Shown one piece after another: positions 56,249 through 64,000 of a DNA stretch of 64,000 bases (its first letter is position 1; the number at the start of each line of letters is the position of its first letter). The notes under the pieces are model-generated. The model searched no databases. It was not told the DNA's origin and saw nothing but the letters and a program-made list of their open reading frames with translations. A program made the translations under genes and the position numbers. This DNA is from a virus: positions 98,418 to 162,417 of the IMG/VR virus record IMGVR_UViG_3300023170_000009. One strand, written 5' to 3'.

Positions 56249-57238
56249 ATGCGTAACTTTATAATTATGTTCGCCGCTGTTTTGTTGGCCTTCCCTGTTT
56301 TTGCACAAGATGCAGATTCTAGTAGTAGTGAGACTACCACCAATGTTAATACCACCAATACTACTAACACAACCAGCACATCAACGAACACCAACACCAA
56401 CGTCAACACGAATAATAATAACACGACTGTAAATAGTACGTCAACTAACACGAATACCAATACGAACACAAATAATACCACTATTAACAGTACGTCTAAT
56501 AACACAAATACTAATACGAACACAAATAATACCACTATTAATAGCACATCGAATAATACCAATACGAATAATAACAACAATAATACCAATATTAATAGTA
56601 ACAATGTGAATACCAATAATAACAATACAGTAAGCAACAACACCAACACTAACATTAATAATAGCACTTCCAATAGTACGTCTAATAACACAAATACGAA
56701 CTATAGCGAGTCTGATAGTAATGTTACAACAAACAACACCAACAACAATAGAAACGAGAATATAAATCGTAACGAGAGCACATCAACACAAAAGATTGAG
56801 CAGGAAATTAAATCTCCACCTCCATCTGCAATCGCTCCTAGTATAGGATCTTCTTATTCTCAAGACCTATGTACAACAGGTGTTTCTGGAGCAATACAAA
56901 CTCAAATTCTAGGTTTGTCTGCAGGAAAGTCTGTAAGAGATATGAACTGCGAAAGAATTAAATTGTCCAAAACTTTATATGATATGGGAATGCGTGTCGC
57001 TGCTGTATCTACAATGTGTCAGGACGAAAGAGTTTGGAAAGCCATGATGATGGCAGGCACTCCTTGTCCTTTCGAAGGTAAAATCGGCGATGAGGCATTA
57101 GAAGCGTGGGTAGAAAATCCTCAGCTAATTCCTGATAACGCATTAGACGAAGTTAAAATGAAAGACGAGGAAGAAGATGATAAAACAGGCTGGTACGCTG
57201 CTGGCGGGGCTGCTGCTTTACTTTTGCTCCTCTTATAG
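56249..57238 (+). CDS. secreted Asn/Thr-rich protein with conserved Cys domain and C-terminal hydrophobic tail
   Basis: 329 residues. Signal peptide about 1-20 (MRNFIIMFAAVLLAFPVFAQ). Residues 21-185 are nearly only Asn, Thr and Ser (NTNTNTNNTTINSTSNNTNT repeats). A 90-residue domain follows (SYSQDLCTTGVSGAIQTQIL, SVRDMNCERIKLSKTLYDMG, with Cys in CQDERVWKAMMMAGTPCPFE). The end GWYAAGGAAALLLLLL is a membrane segment. AGGAG precedes ATG. An exported, membrane-anchored protein with a low-complexity spacer is likely. Its end overlaps the start of the next gene by 62 bases. The Leu-rich opposite-strand frame is only its mirror image. Confidence 0.65.
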   Translation: MRNFIIMFAAVLLAFPVFAQDADSSSSETTTNVNTTNTTNTTSTSTNTNTNVNTNNNNTTVNSTSTNTNTNTNTNNTTINSTSNNTNTNTNTNNTTINSTSNNTNTNNNNNNTNINSNNVNTNNNNTVSNNTNTNINNSTSNSTSNNTNTNYSESDSNVTTNNTNNNRNENINRNESTSTQKIEQEIKSPPPSAIAPSIGSSYSQDLCTTGVSGAIQTQILGLSAGKSVRDMNCERIKLSKTLYDMGMRVAAVSTMCQDERVWKAMMMAGTPCPFEGKIGDEALEAWVENPQLIPDNALDEVKMKDEEEDDKTGWYAAGGAAALLLLLL

Positions 57239-59567
57239 TTTAGCAGAAGAAACACAGGTAATGAACGGTGTTGATGATGGCACCGTTCATATCAATTTAG
57301 GGCACACTTTTCCATACTACGGGGGTATCTTTACTGATGCCTGGATGTCTAGTAATGGTTTTATTTTACTATACGACCCTGTATCACAATTCGGTAATCC
57401 TAGCACTAACAACAACGGATGCTGTAGCGGGTTCAATCCTTCTGGTTATAACTATGCTGGAAACAGTTTCAGTTACATGCTTGCTCCTCTGTGGACAGAC
57501 TTGAGACATAACACTAGCATACTAGATTCAGGTTACTTTTATGAGACAGGGACAGACGGCACCGCATTTCTTTGGAAGAACATAACAGAATACGGCACTA
57601 ACAATCTAAACACATTTGGTGTTCAACTATGGCCCGATGGTTCTTTTGATTTTCATTATGCAGATGTTAATGTCACTCAACATAGTGTATGGATTGGATA
57701 TACAGGTGACACGACAAGTTTAAATGGAAACGTCTACGATGAAGTAACCGAATTGTTTTATGGACAAGGTAGTTTGTCAATGGATGATGTGGCTTCTTTT
57801 GCATCTGAAACGTATGAAATAGAAGGTAACACATATTACGCATGGTATGGGCAAGATGGTGGTTATGAAAGTAATGCTGGTCCTGACTGCTCTAATCCTT
57901 TAAATGATCCTTCTTGTGAAGGTTATGACGAAGCATATTTTAATCAACAATGTGAACAAAATCCATTATATGATCAAGGCTGTTCAGGGTATGAAGAGGC
58001 ATATTATAACCAACAATGTTCAGAGGATCCTTTATACGATCAAGGCTGTTCAGGGTATGAAGAGGCATATTATAACCAACAATGTAATAACGACCCCTTA
58101 TATGATAGTGGATGTCCAGGATATGAAGAGGCATACTACGATCAACAATGCTCATATGATCCGTTATACGATTCAGGGTGTCCAGGATACGCTGAGGCAT
58201 ACTACGACCAACAATGCTCATATGATCCATTATATGACAGTGGCTGTCCAGGTTATGAGGAAGCATATTATTCACAGCAGTGCAGTTTAGATCCATTATA
58301 TGACAGTGGCTGTCCTGGTTATGAAGAGGCATATTTTGATCAACAATGTAGCTTAGATGCATTGTATGATGAACAATGTCCAGGTTATACGGAAGCTTAT
58401 TTTGATCAACAATGTGAATTAGATGCTCTGTATGATCAAACATGTCCTGGTTATGAAGAAGCAAATGCAATACAAAATGCAACAGGACAAGATTTTGTGT
58501 TTGGTGATGAAATTAGTGATTTTTATGACATGGGTGTTGAAGAATTTGATGCCACAACAACAGATATGGGTGTAACCGATGAATCTATAGGGTTTGTTGA
58601 TGAAACAATGTCAGATAGCGGTGAAGTTTTTATAGAAGAGGCAATTATAAATGAATCTTTGCCTGAAGAAGAGCAATTTTTGGAGGAAACACTCGTAGAA
58701 GAGGTTTTTGAAGAGCCAATAGATGAGGAAACGTTGGTTGAGGAGGAAATTTTTGAAGAAATTACTCCTATGGAAGAGGAAGTAAGTAATTTAGAAGAAG
58801 AATTACTCATCGAAGAAGAAATTGTTGAGGAAATTGTTGAGGAAGAGGAAGAATTTGTTGAAGAGTTTGAAAAAGAAGAAGAGCCTGCAGCTAAATCTGA
58901 AAAAATATCAAGAAATACGCTAGAATTAGTTCTTGACATAGTACAAACAGTCACCATAATCCAAAATGCTCCAGAAAGTGCTCAAAGTGAGGAGTTATCG
59001 CAAGAATTAGAAGCAAAAATAGACGCTTTAGAGCAAGATCTAGCACAAAATCAACAGTCGTCGGTACAAGATAGTGGTGAAACACCGCAGGAGAGTATAG
59101 AATCATTTTCATCTAGCTCAATGGAAATGGAATTTGAACAAAACTTTAATGATGCTATTGCAACAGGGCAAAACATAGGTGAATTTTTAAGTGGAACACA
59201 GCCAAACTTTCAAGCGTTTGATGTAAAACCACCCAGCTCAGAAGAGCAGGAAACAATGGCAAAGGCTGAGTCAGTATTATCCGAGATATCACAACAAGAC
59301 TTGGAAGATGCTCTACAAAGTTTTGCAGAAGAGATTGAAGAGTCCGGGGGTTTTGAAGGAGACCAGCGGATAACATTATTATTGATGTCATATGTCAAAG
59401 GTTTTGATATGTACACCGAGGCACAATTAAGAGATCAACTTAATTGGTATCGTGTTAAAAAGATATATGAAGGAAAGAACATAAGGGATTCCAGAAGTAG
59501 ATCGCTAAGGCTAATGTATGGTGGTCAAAAACTTCATGAGGATCTGGTTAATTTACAATACGAGTAA
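57177..59567 (+). CDS. secreted repeat protein, NIDO-like domain and nine Cys-rich 22-residue repeats
   Basis: 796 residues. Signal peptide about 1-23 (MIKQAGTLLAGLLLYFCSSY). Residues 30-220 look like a NIDO-type extracellular domain (GGIFTDAWMSSNGFILLYDP, then SYMLAPLWTDLRHN, SVWIGYTGD). About residues 237-428 are nine repeats of the form C-x3-PLYDxxC-x-GYEEAYYxQQ with two Cys each. Then an acidic stretch (LIEEEIVEEIVEEEEEFVEE) and a coiled coil follow to the end. ATG at 57177 has GAGGAAGAAG before it, and it lies inside the previous gene's end. Such architecture suggests a surface or periplasm-acting adhesin-like protein. Phage role not known. Confidence 0.65.
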   Translation: MIKQAGTLLAGLLLYFCSSYSLAEETQVMNGVDDGTVHINLGHTFPYYGGIFTDAWMSSNGFILLYDPVSQFGNPSTNNNGCCSGFNPSGYNYAGNSFSYMLAPLWTDLRHNTSILDSGYFYETGTDGTAFLWKNITEYGTNNLNTFGVQLWPDGSFDFHYADVNVTQHSVWIGYTGDTTSLNGNVYDEVTELFYGQGSLSMDDVASFASETYEIEGNTYYAWYGQDGGYESNAGPDCSNPLNDPSCEGYDEAYFNQQCEQNPLYDQGCSGYEEAYYNQQCSEDPLYDQGCSGYEEAYYNQQCNNDPLYDSGCPGYEEAYYDQQCSYDPLYDSGCPGYAEAYYDQQCSYDPLYDSGCPGYEEAYYSQQCSLDPLYDSGCPGYEEAYFDQQCSLDALYDEQCPGYTEAYFDQQCELDALYDQTCPGYEEANAIQNATGQDFVFGDEISDFYDMGVEEFDATTTDMGVTDESIGFVDETMSDSGEVFIEEAIINESLPEEEQFLEETLVEEVFEEPIDEETLVEEEIFEEITPMEEEVSNLEEELLIEEEIVEEIVEEEEEFVEEFEKEEEPAAKSEKISRNTLELVLDIVQTVTIIQNAPESAQSEELSQELEAKIDALEQDLAQNQQSSVQDSGETPQESIESFSSSSMEMEFEQNFNDAIATGQNIGEFLSGTQPNFQAFDVKPPSSEEQETMAKAESVLSEISQQDLEDALQSFAEEIEESGGFEGDQRITLLLMSYVKGFDMYTEAQLRDQLNWYRVKKIYEGKNIRDSRSRSLRLMYGGQKLHEDLVNLQYE
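57889..58462 (+). repeat. nine tandem 66-bp repeats in coding sequence
   Basis: Period 66 bases (22 codons). Two neighbouring units share a perfect 48-base block (57972-58019 and 58038-58085), so recent duplication is likely. Confidence 0.8.
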
Positions 59568-59578
59568 AGGAGAAAATA

Positions 59579-60028
59579 ATGGCAGAAATAGAAATAGGAG
59601 AAATGAAAATAACCGGGGGAAAACTTCTGGTTATACTTCCTCTTCTAGGTACTTTATTCGGGGCTCTTTGGGCAGGGTTTGAACTGTATCAAAGATTATT
59701 GACAGCTGAGGAAGCTATTGTTAATTATGTTTCCCCGGACTTCTCACATTATGATGAAAATCTAGCAGTATTGCAGACACAGTTAGAAAATATCGAGGCA
59801 GATATAGATGAAATTATGGACGATATTAATTCTGTGGAAAAGCTAGCTAGAGATACAGATGATAACGTAGCTGAAACTCAAAGGGAACTAAGAGATGACG
59901 TTTACGCTTTAGAAGAGCGAGTCAACGATTCCTTGAGAGAAACAGACAAGAGTGTACGTGAACTAAGAGAAGACTTAGAAGAAAGAATTGAAAAGATTTT
60001 AGACAATCCTCTTAACAACGAGGACTAG
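59579..60028 (+). CDS. membrane-anchored coiled-coil protein
   Basis: 149 residues. One membrane segment (LLVILPLLGTLFGALWAGFE), then about 90 residues of heptad coiled coil with mainly Glu/Asp/Arg (VAETQRELRDDVYALEERVN). AAAGGAG precedes the ATG. Could be a spanin-like or envelope-interacting protein, not proven. Last gene of the + cluster, before the strong terminator. Confidence 0.55.
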   Translation: MAEIEIGEMKITGGKLLVILPLLGTLFGALWAGFELYQRLLTAEEAIVNYVSPDFSHYDENLAVLQTQLENIEADIDEIMDDINSVEKLARDTDDNVAETQRELRDDVYALEERVNDSLRETDKSVRELREDLEERIEKILDNPLNNED

Positions 60029-60040
60029 GGCATGTGTACA

Positions 60041-60064
60041 ACGGGGAGCATTAGCTTCCCGTTT
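60041..60064. terminator. bidirectional terminator between convergent genes
   Basis: AACGGGGAGC-ATTA-GCTTCCCGTT, ten pairs with one G-T, then TTAA. Sits between the stop of 60028 and the stop of the HNH gene at 60063. The strongest hairpin in the window. Confidence 0.8.
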
Positions 60065-60713
60065 AACACTTCAAAGTCTTTCTCCCTGGCGATCTATAGT
60101 CTTCGTATAATGCTGTTTTAATTGTATGACAACAAACACAAAGTGTTTGTAAATTTTCCTGATTGTTGTTGGAGGGATCTCCATCAATATGATCCACATG
60201 TAACAATCCGTTCCATGCAGGATCCACATTAGTATTTTGTTCAAATATTTTAGGATGAGATTGAGGATTGATAATTGTAGTCGTACACTTAAACCCTAAC
60301 CTACCGTCAATGTTTTCACAAAATGTTTTTCTATACTTCAGGTATTTATGACTTGCTTTAGATCTGTCGCCGTGAGATAAGAAACCGGCATCTTCTGCTA
60401 ATTTATTTTTGTATTCTTTTGTATTACTAAACCCTTGCCTGTCTGCTCTGTCTTTCTTACAACATTCAGAACACCACATCAACCAATAATAACCTTGCCT
60501 TTCTCCGCCCTGTACAGATGGCTTATTATGACAGCCTCTGGTTTGACACACTTTAGGTCTATCCTTGTGTTCACTAGCTGCCTTAGAAGTATCAAAAACA
60601 GGCAACCCGTGCTTATTAACCCTTCTAACAGACTTGGTTCTTTTGTAGTTACTAGCGTTGTCTAGTATATACTGTGGTACCTTTTGCTTAGATGCGCTAA
60701 CTTTCATAGTCAT
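60063..60713 (-). CDS. HNH endonuclease
   Basis: 216 residues. LHVDHIDGDPSNNNQENLQT and LCVCCHTIKT is the HNH core: DH, N in the middle and the final His. Cys pairs before it (CQTRGCHNK, WCSECCKKD, CENIDGRLGFKC) may bind zinc. Could be a homing-type nuclease or a host/competing-DNA nuclease. It stands free, not inside an intron. Drives from promoter 60734-60762; GAGGAA precedes the start. Confidence 0.85.
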   Translation of the reverse strand: MTMKVSASKQKVPQYILDNASNYKRTKSVRRVNKHGLPVFDTSKAASEHKDRPKVCQTRGCHNKPSVQGGERQGYYWLMWCSECCKKDRADRQGFSNTKEYKNKLAEDAGFLSHGDRSKASHKYLKYRKTFCENIDGRLGFKCTTTIINPQSHPKIFEQNTNVDPAWNGLLHVDHIDGDPSNNNQENLQTLCVCCHTIKTALYEDYRSPGRKTLKC

Positions 60714-60733
60714 TTCCTCATTTTGTATATAAA

Positions 60734-60762
60734 ATTATACGACAAAACGGTACAAAAGTCAA
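60734..60762 (-). promoter_or_regulatory. sigma70-type promoter, TTGACT-17-TATAAT
   Basis: Minus strand TTGACT (60762-60757), 17 bases, TATAAT (60739-60734). It starts the HNH message after the stop of the 60759 gene. Confidence 0.75.
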
Positions 60763-61298
60763 GCATTTCTTTGTTTTTTAAGTTCCTGATATAACTGATA
60801 ATCTTTTTCGTAATACTTGATTATTTGTTTTTCAAGCCTATCATCCATCTTTGAAAGAACCCAATCCTTCACTTGACGTCTCATCCACGTAGAATCCATA
60901 CTGTTTATCCTTTCCGATTTAGGGAAAAGGCTGGGAATGTCTTCAAACAAATAAAATTGATTTACTGTAAAGTTTTCAAAAAACCTATGTTGCGGTGCTG
61001 TGTGAGCATCATACTCTATCTTGTTGTATAGATCATCGTAAGTTGGCTGATTTGCAATTACAAAGTACCCTCCCGTTTTTCTTGATAGATATTCGGACAT
61101 GCCGGACACCCACCTATCCACGGGGTCTCTTATAACGACAGTAAGTGGGTAATTGAAAATTGTTTCATTGTATAAAAGACCGTCATGCTTTGACAGTTCT
61201 CTTAATAGTGATGAAGCATTTTTAGGTATAGTCAACCAAGCAGAGCCTGATATGAGACAGCAAGATCCCAATTGGTGTTCGTGTATAAGAGTTGCCAT
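60759..61298 (-). CDS. sulfotransferase-like protein (Sulfotransfer_2 type)
   Basis: 179 residues. WLTIPKNASSLLRELSKHDG is the 5'-phosphosulfate loop (P-K-N-A-S-S), and LTVVIRDPVDRWVSGMSEYL the 3'-phosphate site (RDPxxR..S). This pattern is that of carbohydrate sulfotransferases. Later KYYEKDYQLYQELKK is the typical C-terminal D-Y-x-L/Y helix. Sits beside glycosyltransferase and FkbM methyltransferase genes, pointing to sugar sulfation. Confidence 0.78.
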   Translation of the reverse strand: MATLIHEHQLGSCCLISGSAWLTIPKNASSLLRELSKHDGLLYNETIFNYPLTVVIRDPVDRWVSGMSEYLSRKTGGYFVIANQPTYDDLYNKIEYDAHTAPQHRFFENFTVNQFYLFEDIPSLFPKSERINSMDSTWMRRQVKDWVLSKMDDRLEKQIIKYYEKDYQLYQELKKQRNA

Positions 61299-61346
61299 CA
61301 GTCGAAATCAAAACGCAGTTGAGCTTCCTCAACAACAGAAAATGGT

Positions 61347-61607
61347 TTAAGATCTCTGCTTTTGTTTTCTTCGATAGTAATTGTTTCGGTGTTTCCCAGG
61401 GTTACGGACGTTATTATTTCCGGGTACACTTTTAGCCTCCCCTACAAGCTCTTCTAAAATACCAAAAAGTTCTGACGCAATAAAAAGTCCTGCAAACATT
61501 TTTACCATAACATCTGGTACTGCTAGTAGTAAAAAACCTGCGAGTATTCTTAAAAACGACTTAATCAATGATATGTGAAAATGTGTTAATTGATCTTCTG
61601 TTCTCAA
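61347..61607 (-). CDS. small membrane protein
   Basis: 86 residues. A hydrophobic part (FLRILAGFLLLAVPDVMVKM and FAGLFIASELFGILEELVGE) gives one or two membrane segments; the tail is basic (KHRNNYYRRKQKQRS). Overlaps the glycosyltransferase end by four bases. Unknown function. Confidence 0.5.
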   Translation of the reverse strand: MRTEDQLTHFHISLIKSFLRILAGFLLLAVPDVMVKMFAGLFIASELFGILEELVGEAKSVPGNNNVRNPGKHRNNYYRRKQKQRS

Positions 61608-62968
61608 AATAAATCCTCCAATGATGTAGTTTCTTCAACCATAGGGTTGAATTCACTTCCTTGTTTAGTTATATATGTATCTTCCAATAATTGTGTTAAA
61701 GTTATTTGACTTTGTTTCTTATAAACAGTATGAACATCATCTATTGCAATACTTTGTCTTTTTAATATGTTCAAATAATAGTGTAACAATCCAAAACTCT
61801 GTTCACTTTCATCTACTGCTTTTGTAAGAGCATTTTCCACATTACTTTGTCCTGCATAGGAATCTGTTTCTACAAATTCTTTCCAGGATTTTATAGTATA
61901 TTGATCTATGCTATATAGGGTTCTGAGTCGCCCCTCATACATTAGATCATCTGTGTTATATGCACTTTTTAATTCCTCAACATAGTCGTTGCCTAGTGGA
62001 ACTACAAGTCCTGCAAAGTTGTTCCACCAATCATACTTTTCCAAGCAAAAGGTTGGGCAAGAGTGTAAACTCTCAAAAGCACTAAAGCCAAATGACTCCA
62101 ACTGTGCTGGGTGAAATGCTATTTTAGCACTTCGTATAAAGTCTACCTTCTCCTGCCCAATTATGCTTGCCCGTATTTCATACTTGGTAAAGTTATGCTC
62201 TTTAAAGTATGCCTCAAACTTTTCCTTACCTTTAGCATTTGTAAGTACCTTAGCTGGGACGTCCATTTCTATTACGGCGTCACAAAATACTTTGGGGTTC
62301 TTGCGTGGTTCCCAACGTCCTGTGAACAACACCCCTTCCTTTTCAACGTCGACATTGAACAAAAGCTGTAGTTCTGGAACCCGCATAGGCAAAGCTACGG
62401 ATTTGAGGTTAAAGTTTTCCTGAATGTGCTTGGTGTTTAGTGAAGTTTGTGTTCCGATTGTTAAACCGGGTAATTGTAGGAGATTCTGCATATAATATAC
62501 GCATGCCTCACTAAACACCTTATTAGCACCTTTTTCTAAAAAGATAAAGTTTTCTGAATGAGTGTAAAAGACTACAGGTACAAAGCGCTGTAAGCCTAAG
62601 TTGTAAATTGTGGATACAGCATCAGGGCTGTTAATTAACACCATATCATATATGTTACGTTCTAAGGCATCTAACATATTGGCCCTAACGTTTAACATAC
62701 GTTCAAAGTTCATTGTGTCTTCAAACACGAATGTCTTGTTGTGGTTGGTGTATTGCTGTGTTCCTTGACTGTAAAAAAGGTTGACGTTATCTTGTTCTTG
62801 TAAGTAATCTACTAAGCTACTTTTAGCAGGAGCCTTATCCAATATAATATGAACAGCCCATTCTAGTTCTTTTGCCATATCGACAAAAGATTTACAGAAC
62901 TGTCCTATGCCACCGTGAGGAATACAATGTTGTGCTGTTATAACAAAGGCTATTTTTCTTTTGAACAT
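61604..62968 (-). CDS. glycosyltransferase, GT-B fold (GT4-like)
   Basis: 454 residues. AFVITAQHCIPHGGIGQFCK is a GT4-like N-terminus (GGIGxF). The C-terminal half has GVLFTGRWEPRKNPKVFCDA, IAFHPAQLESFGFSAFESLH, with the E-x7-E pattern (ESFGFSAFE) that holds the donor nucleotide. About 100 residues of unknown helical part follow. Part of the 63684-60759 sugar group. Confidence 0.85.
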   Translation of the reverse strand: MFKRKIAFVITAQHCIPHGGIGQFCKSFVDMAKELEWAVHIILDKAPAKSSLVDYLQEQDNVNLFYSQGTQQYTNHNKTFVFEDTMNFERMLNVRANMLDALERNIYDMVLINSPDAVSTIYNLGLQRFVPVVFYTHSENFIFLEKGANKVFSEACVYYMQNLLQLPGLTIGTQTSLNTKHIQENFNLKSVALPMRVPELQLLFNVDVEKEGVLFTGRWEPRKNPKVFCDAVIEMDVPAKVLTNAKGKEKFEAYFKEHNFTKYEIRASIIGQEKVDFIRSAKIAFHPAQLESFGFSAFESLHSCPTFCLEKYDWWNNFAGLVVPLGNDYVEELKSAYNTDDLMYEGRLRTLYSIDQYTIKSWKEFVETDSYAGQSNVENALTKAVDESEQSFGLLHYYLNILKRQSIAIDDVHTVYKKQSQITLTQLLEDTYITKQGSEFNPMVEETTSLEDLF

Positions 62969-63684
62969 GCTATATAATCGTCTCCATTAATACGTTTTAC
63001 TTCATAGTTTAACATATCTAACCATTCTGTCAAGCCTGTCCAATACCAATCCCACATTTCAAACAGTATAACAGGTTTATCTCGCTTTATTATTTGTATG
63101 GCACCTTCTAATACTTTCTTTTCCATACCTTCTACATCAAGTTTAATTACGGAGACATTCTCTATTTCATCAATATATTGATCCAATCTCTTTGACTTGT
63201 ATATTAATGTATCACGAGCACCCATTTCCATAGGTGTTCTTTTTGTGTACCCTTGCTTTTCCAGTATTCTTTGCCTAAGTTCCGTATCAAAACACATGGC
63301 ACCTGAATTGTATTCAGCATCATCACCACTGTATTTTACCTTGGGAGCGTGTAATATGATGTTAGGTTTATTGGATAATACTTGATTGTATGCTTTGAAG
63401 TTGTTGAGCTCATTAAGTTCGGCGTTTGCAATTAGCTCTTTAAATACTTCAAGCTGTGGCTCAAATGCTATAAACTGGGTATCGGGAAACTGAACGGCCA
63501 AAGGAATAACAAAGGATCCAAAATTAGATCCAATGTCCAACACCGTTGACTTAGGCGTAATATACTTTTTAGCAGACTTCTTTACTTTCGGTTCAAAGTC
63601 ACCTGTTTTGTCAATAAAGCCAAATATTAAATCTCTACGCGGCAGTACATGCCACTTAATACCTTTTCTCTTAATTGTTTCCAT
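62950..63684 (-). CDS. FkbM family methyltransferase
   Basis: 244 residues from the ATG at 63684; the frame is longer but overlaps the coding end at 63701. VLDIGSNFGSFVIPLAVQFP is motif I, FIAFEPQLEVFKELIANAEL the FEP segment of FkbM, and VSVIKLDVEGMEKKVLEGAI the KLDVEG motif, followed by KPVILFEMW. O-methylates sugars or related acceptors in other systems. It overlaps the glycosyltransferase start by 19 bases. Confidence 0.88.
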   Translation of the reverse strand: METIKRKGIKWHVLPRRDLIFGFIDKTGDFEPKVKKSAKKYITPKSTVLDIGSNFGSFVIPLAVQFPDTQFIAFEPQLEVFKELIANAELNELNNFKAYNQVLSNKPNIILHAPKVKYSGDDAEYNSGAMCFDTELRQRILEKQGYTKRTPMEMGARDTLIYKSKRLDQYIDEIENVSVIKLDVEGMEKKVLEGAIQIIKRDKPVILFEMWDWYWTGLTEWLDMLNYEVKRINGDDYIACSKEK

Positions 63685-63700
63685 AATAAATTCAACGCAG

Positions 63701-64000
63701 TTATCGCGAAGCGCTTGGCTCGTCCGTAGTAATAGTAACCGTTCCACTCAAAAGATCTTTTAGTCCACCCACCTTTTCGTCCGTAGTAATAGTAACCGTT
63801 CCACCCATCGTTAAATCAGCATCAGCAGAGTCGGTTACATTAAAGTTATAATTAGCATCAGAGGCCCAATCCATGGGGAGTTCATATTGCAAAGGAACAG
63901 TAACTAAATCAATATGGTCATCCACCAGAACAGTAGTTGGTTCATCATCATCGTTATCCCATTGCCAATCATTTTCTTCCCAATCATTGTCACTGTCTTC
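63701..64000 (-). CDS. acidic protein with GTVTITTDE repeats, C-terminal part only
   Basis: The frame is open to the right edge, so the 5' end is outside. About 99 residues seen. Begins with an acidic part (DNDWEENDWQWDNDDDEPTT) and ends with two copies of GTVTITTDE, 19 residues apart, and then PSASR. The DNA repeat at 63720-63747 and 63777-63804 is perfect over 28 bases. Could be a virion protein end, but nothing shows it directly. Confidence 0.5.
   Translation of the reverse strand, partial: EDSDNDWEENDWQWDNDDDEPTTVLVDDHIDLVTVPLQYELPMDWASDANYNFNVTDSADADLTMGGTVTITTDEKVGGLKDLLSGTVTITTDEPSASR
63720..63747 (-). repeat. 28-base perfect repeat, copy 1
   Basis: Identical to 63777-63804, period 57 bases (19 codons), coding for GTVTITTDE. 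Confidence 0.8.
63777..63804 (-). repeat. 28-base perfect repeat, copy 2
   Basis: Identical to 63720-63747. Confidence 0.8.

Noticed and set aside
56236-56691. Leu/Val-rich frame on the minus strand opposite the Asn/Thr tract
   Set aside because: Mirror of the AAC/ACC codons on the plus strand; no ribosome site; looks like a membrane protein only by base composition.
57940-58482. His/Met/Ile-rich frames on both strands across the 66-base repeats
   Set aside because: Shadow of the repeated gene; periodicity comes from the true frame.
60063-60713. HNH gene as part of a group I intron or intein
   Set aside because: Stands alone with its own promoter between convergent genes; no split gene on either side.
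1-64000. CRISPR arrays, insertion sequences, integrase or att sites
   Set aside because: No regularly spaced repeat-spacer pattern, no transposase or integrase motif, and no tRNA-adjacent direct repeat was seen; the tandem repeats found are coding.

Overview
The window is a contiguous, AT-rich piece of a T4-like contractile-tailed phage (myovirus), almost certainly marine. Markers of the T4 lineage are gp32, gp59, gp33, gp4, gp5, gp6, gp8, gp25, gp26, gp27, gp48 and gp53 homologues, TATAAATA late promoters and three clustered tRNAs. The DUF4815 tail protein, PhoH, an IscA/HesB carrier and many sugar and radical-SAM genes match the gene pool of marine cyanophages and pelagiphages. A circularly permuted (two-piece) tmRNA with a tag of the ANDE...LAA type favours an alphaproteobacterial host such as SAR11 over a cyanobacterium; this host call is inference.

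Layout. 1-2097 (+): methyltransferase end, glycosyltransferase, methyltransferase-like protein, IscA-type carrier. 2094-27778 (-): a probable 2OG oxygenase and a glycosyltransferase, then tail fibre and baseplate genes, running in transcription order gp48, gp53, gp27, gp5, PAAR tip, unknown, gp25, unknown, gp6, structural protein, small structural protein, gp8, a 2329-residue DUF4815 protein carrying a Hint domain, and small fibre-type proteins. 27830-34284 (+): an adenylate-forming enzyme, gp4 nuclease, neck/DNA-end candidate, tube-like protein, gp26, a -1 frameshift extension, and a tape-measure candidate. 34297-44131 (-): small genes, three tRNAs, sulfotransferase-like protein, gp32, gp59, gp33, epimerase, SleB-type lysin, permuted tmRNA, PD-(D/E)XK nuclease, radical SAM, SDR, PhoH. 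44192-56075 (-): a long operon for a carbamoylated or sugar-like modification (carbamoyltransferase, two paralogous radical SAM enzymes, three SGNH hydrolase-like proteins, epimerase, glycosyltransferase-like, methyltransferase-like). 56249-60028 (+): two secreted low-complexity/repeat proteins and a membrane coiled-coil protein. 60063-64000 (-): HNH nuclease, sulfotransferase, glycosyltransferase, FkbM methyltransferase, and the end of an acidic protein.

How it works together. Sigma70-type promoters with an exact 17-bp spacer lie at seven gene boundaries on the minus strand and probably give early or middle expression with host polymerase. TATAAATA elements, served by gp33, drive the virion genes late. 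At three genes TATAAATA sits exactly five bases before ATG, which predicts leaderless late mRNAs.

Most interesting items: the permuted tmRNA whose intervening segment carries a Bfd-like [2Fe-2S] reading frame that overlaps the tmRNA; a perfect T TTT TTC slippery heptamer joining gp26 to a short chaperone-like frame just before a tape-measure-like gene; the Hint domain with a lysine at the +1 position inside a giant tail protein; and the carbamoyltransferase/radical-SAM/SGNH operon.
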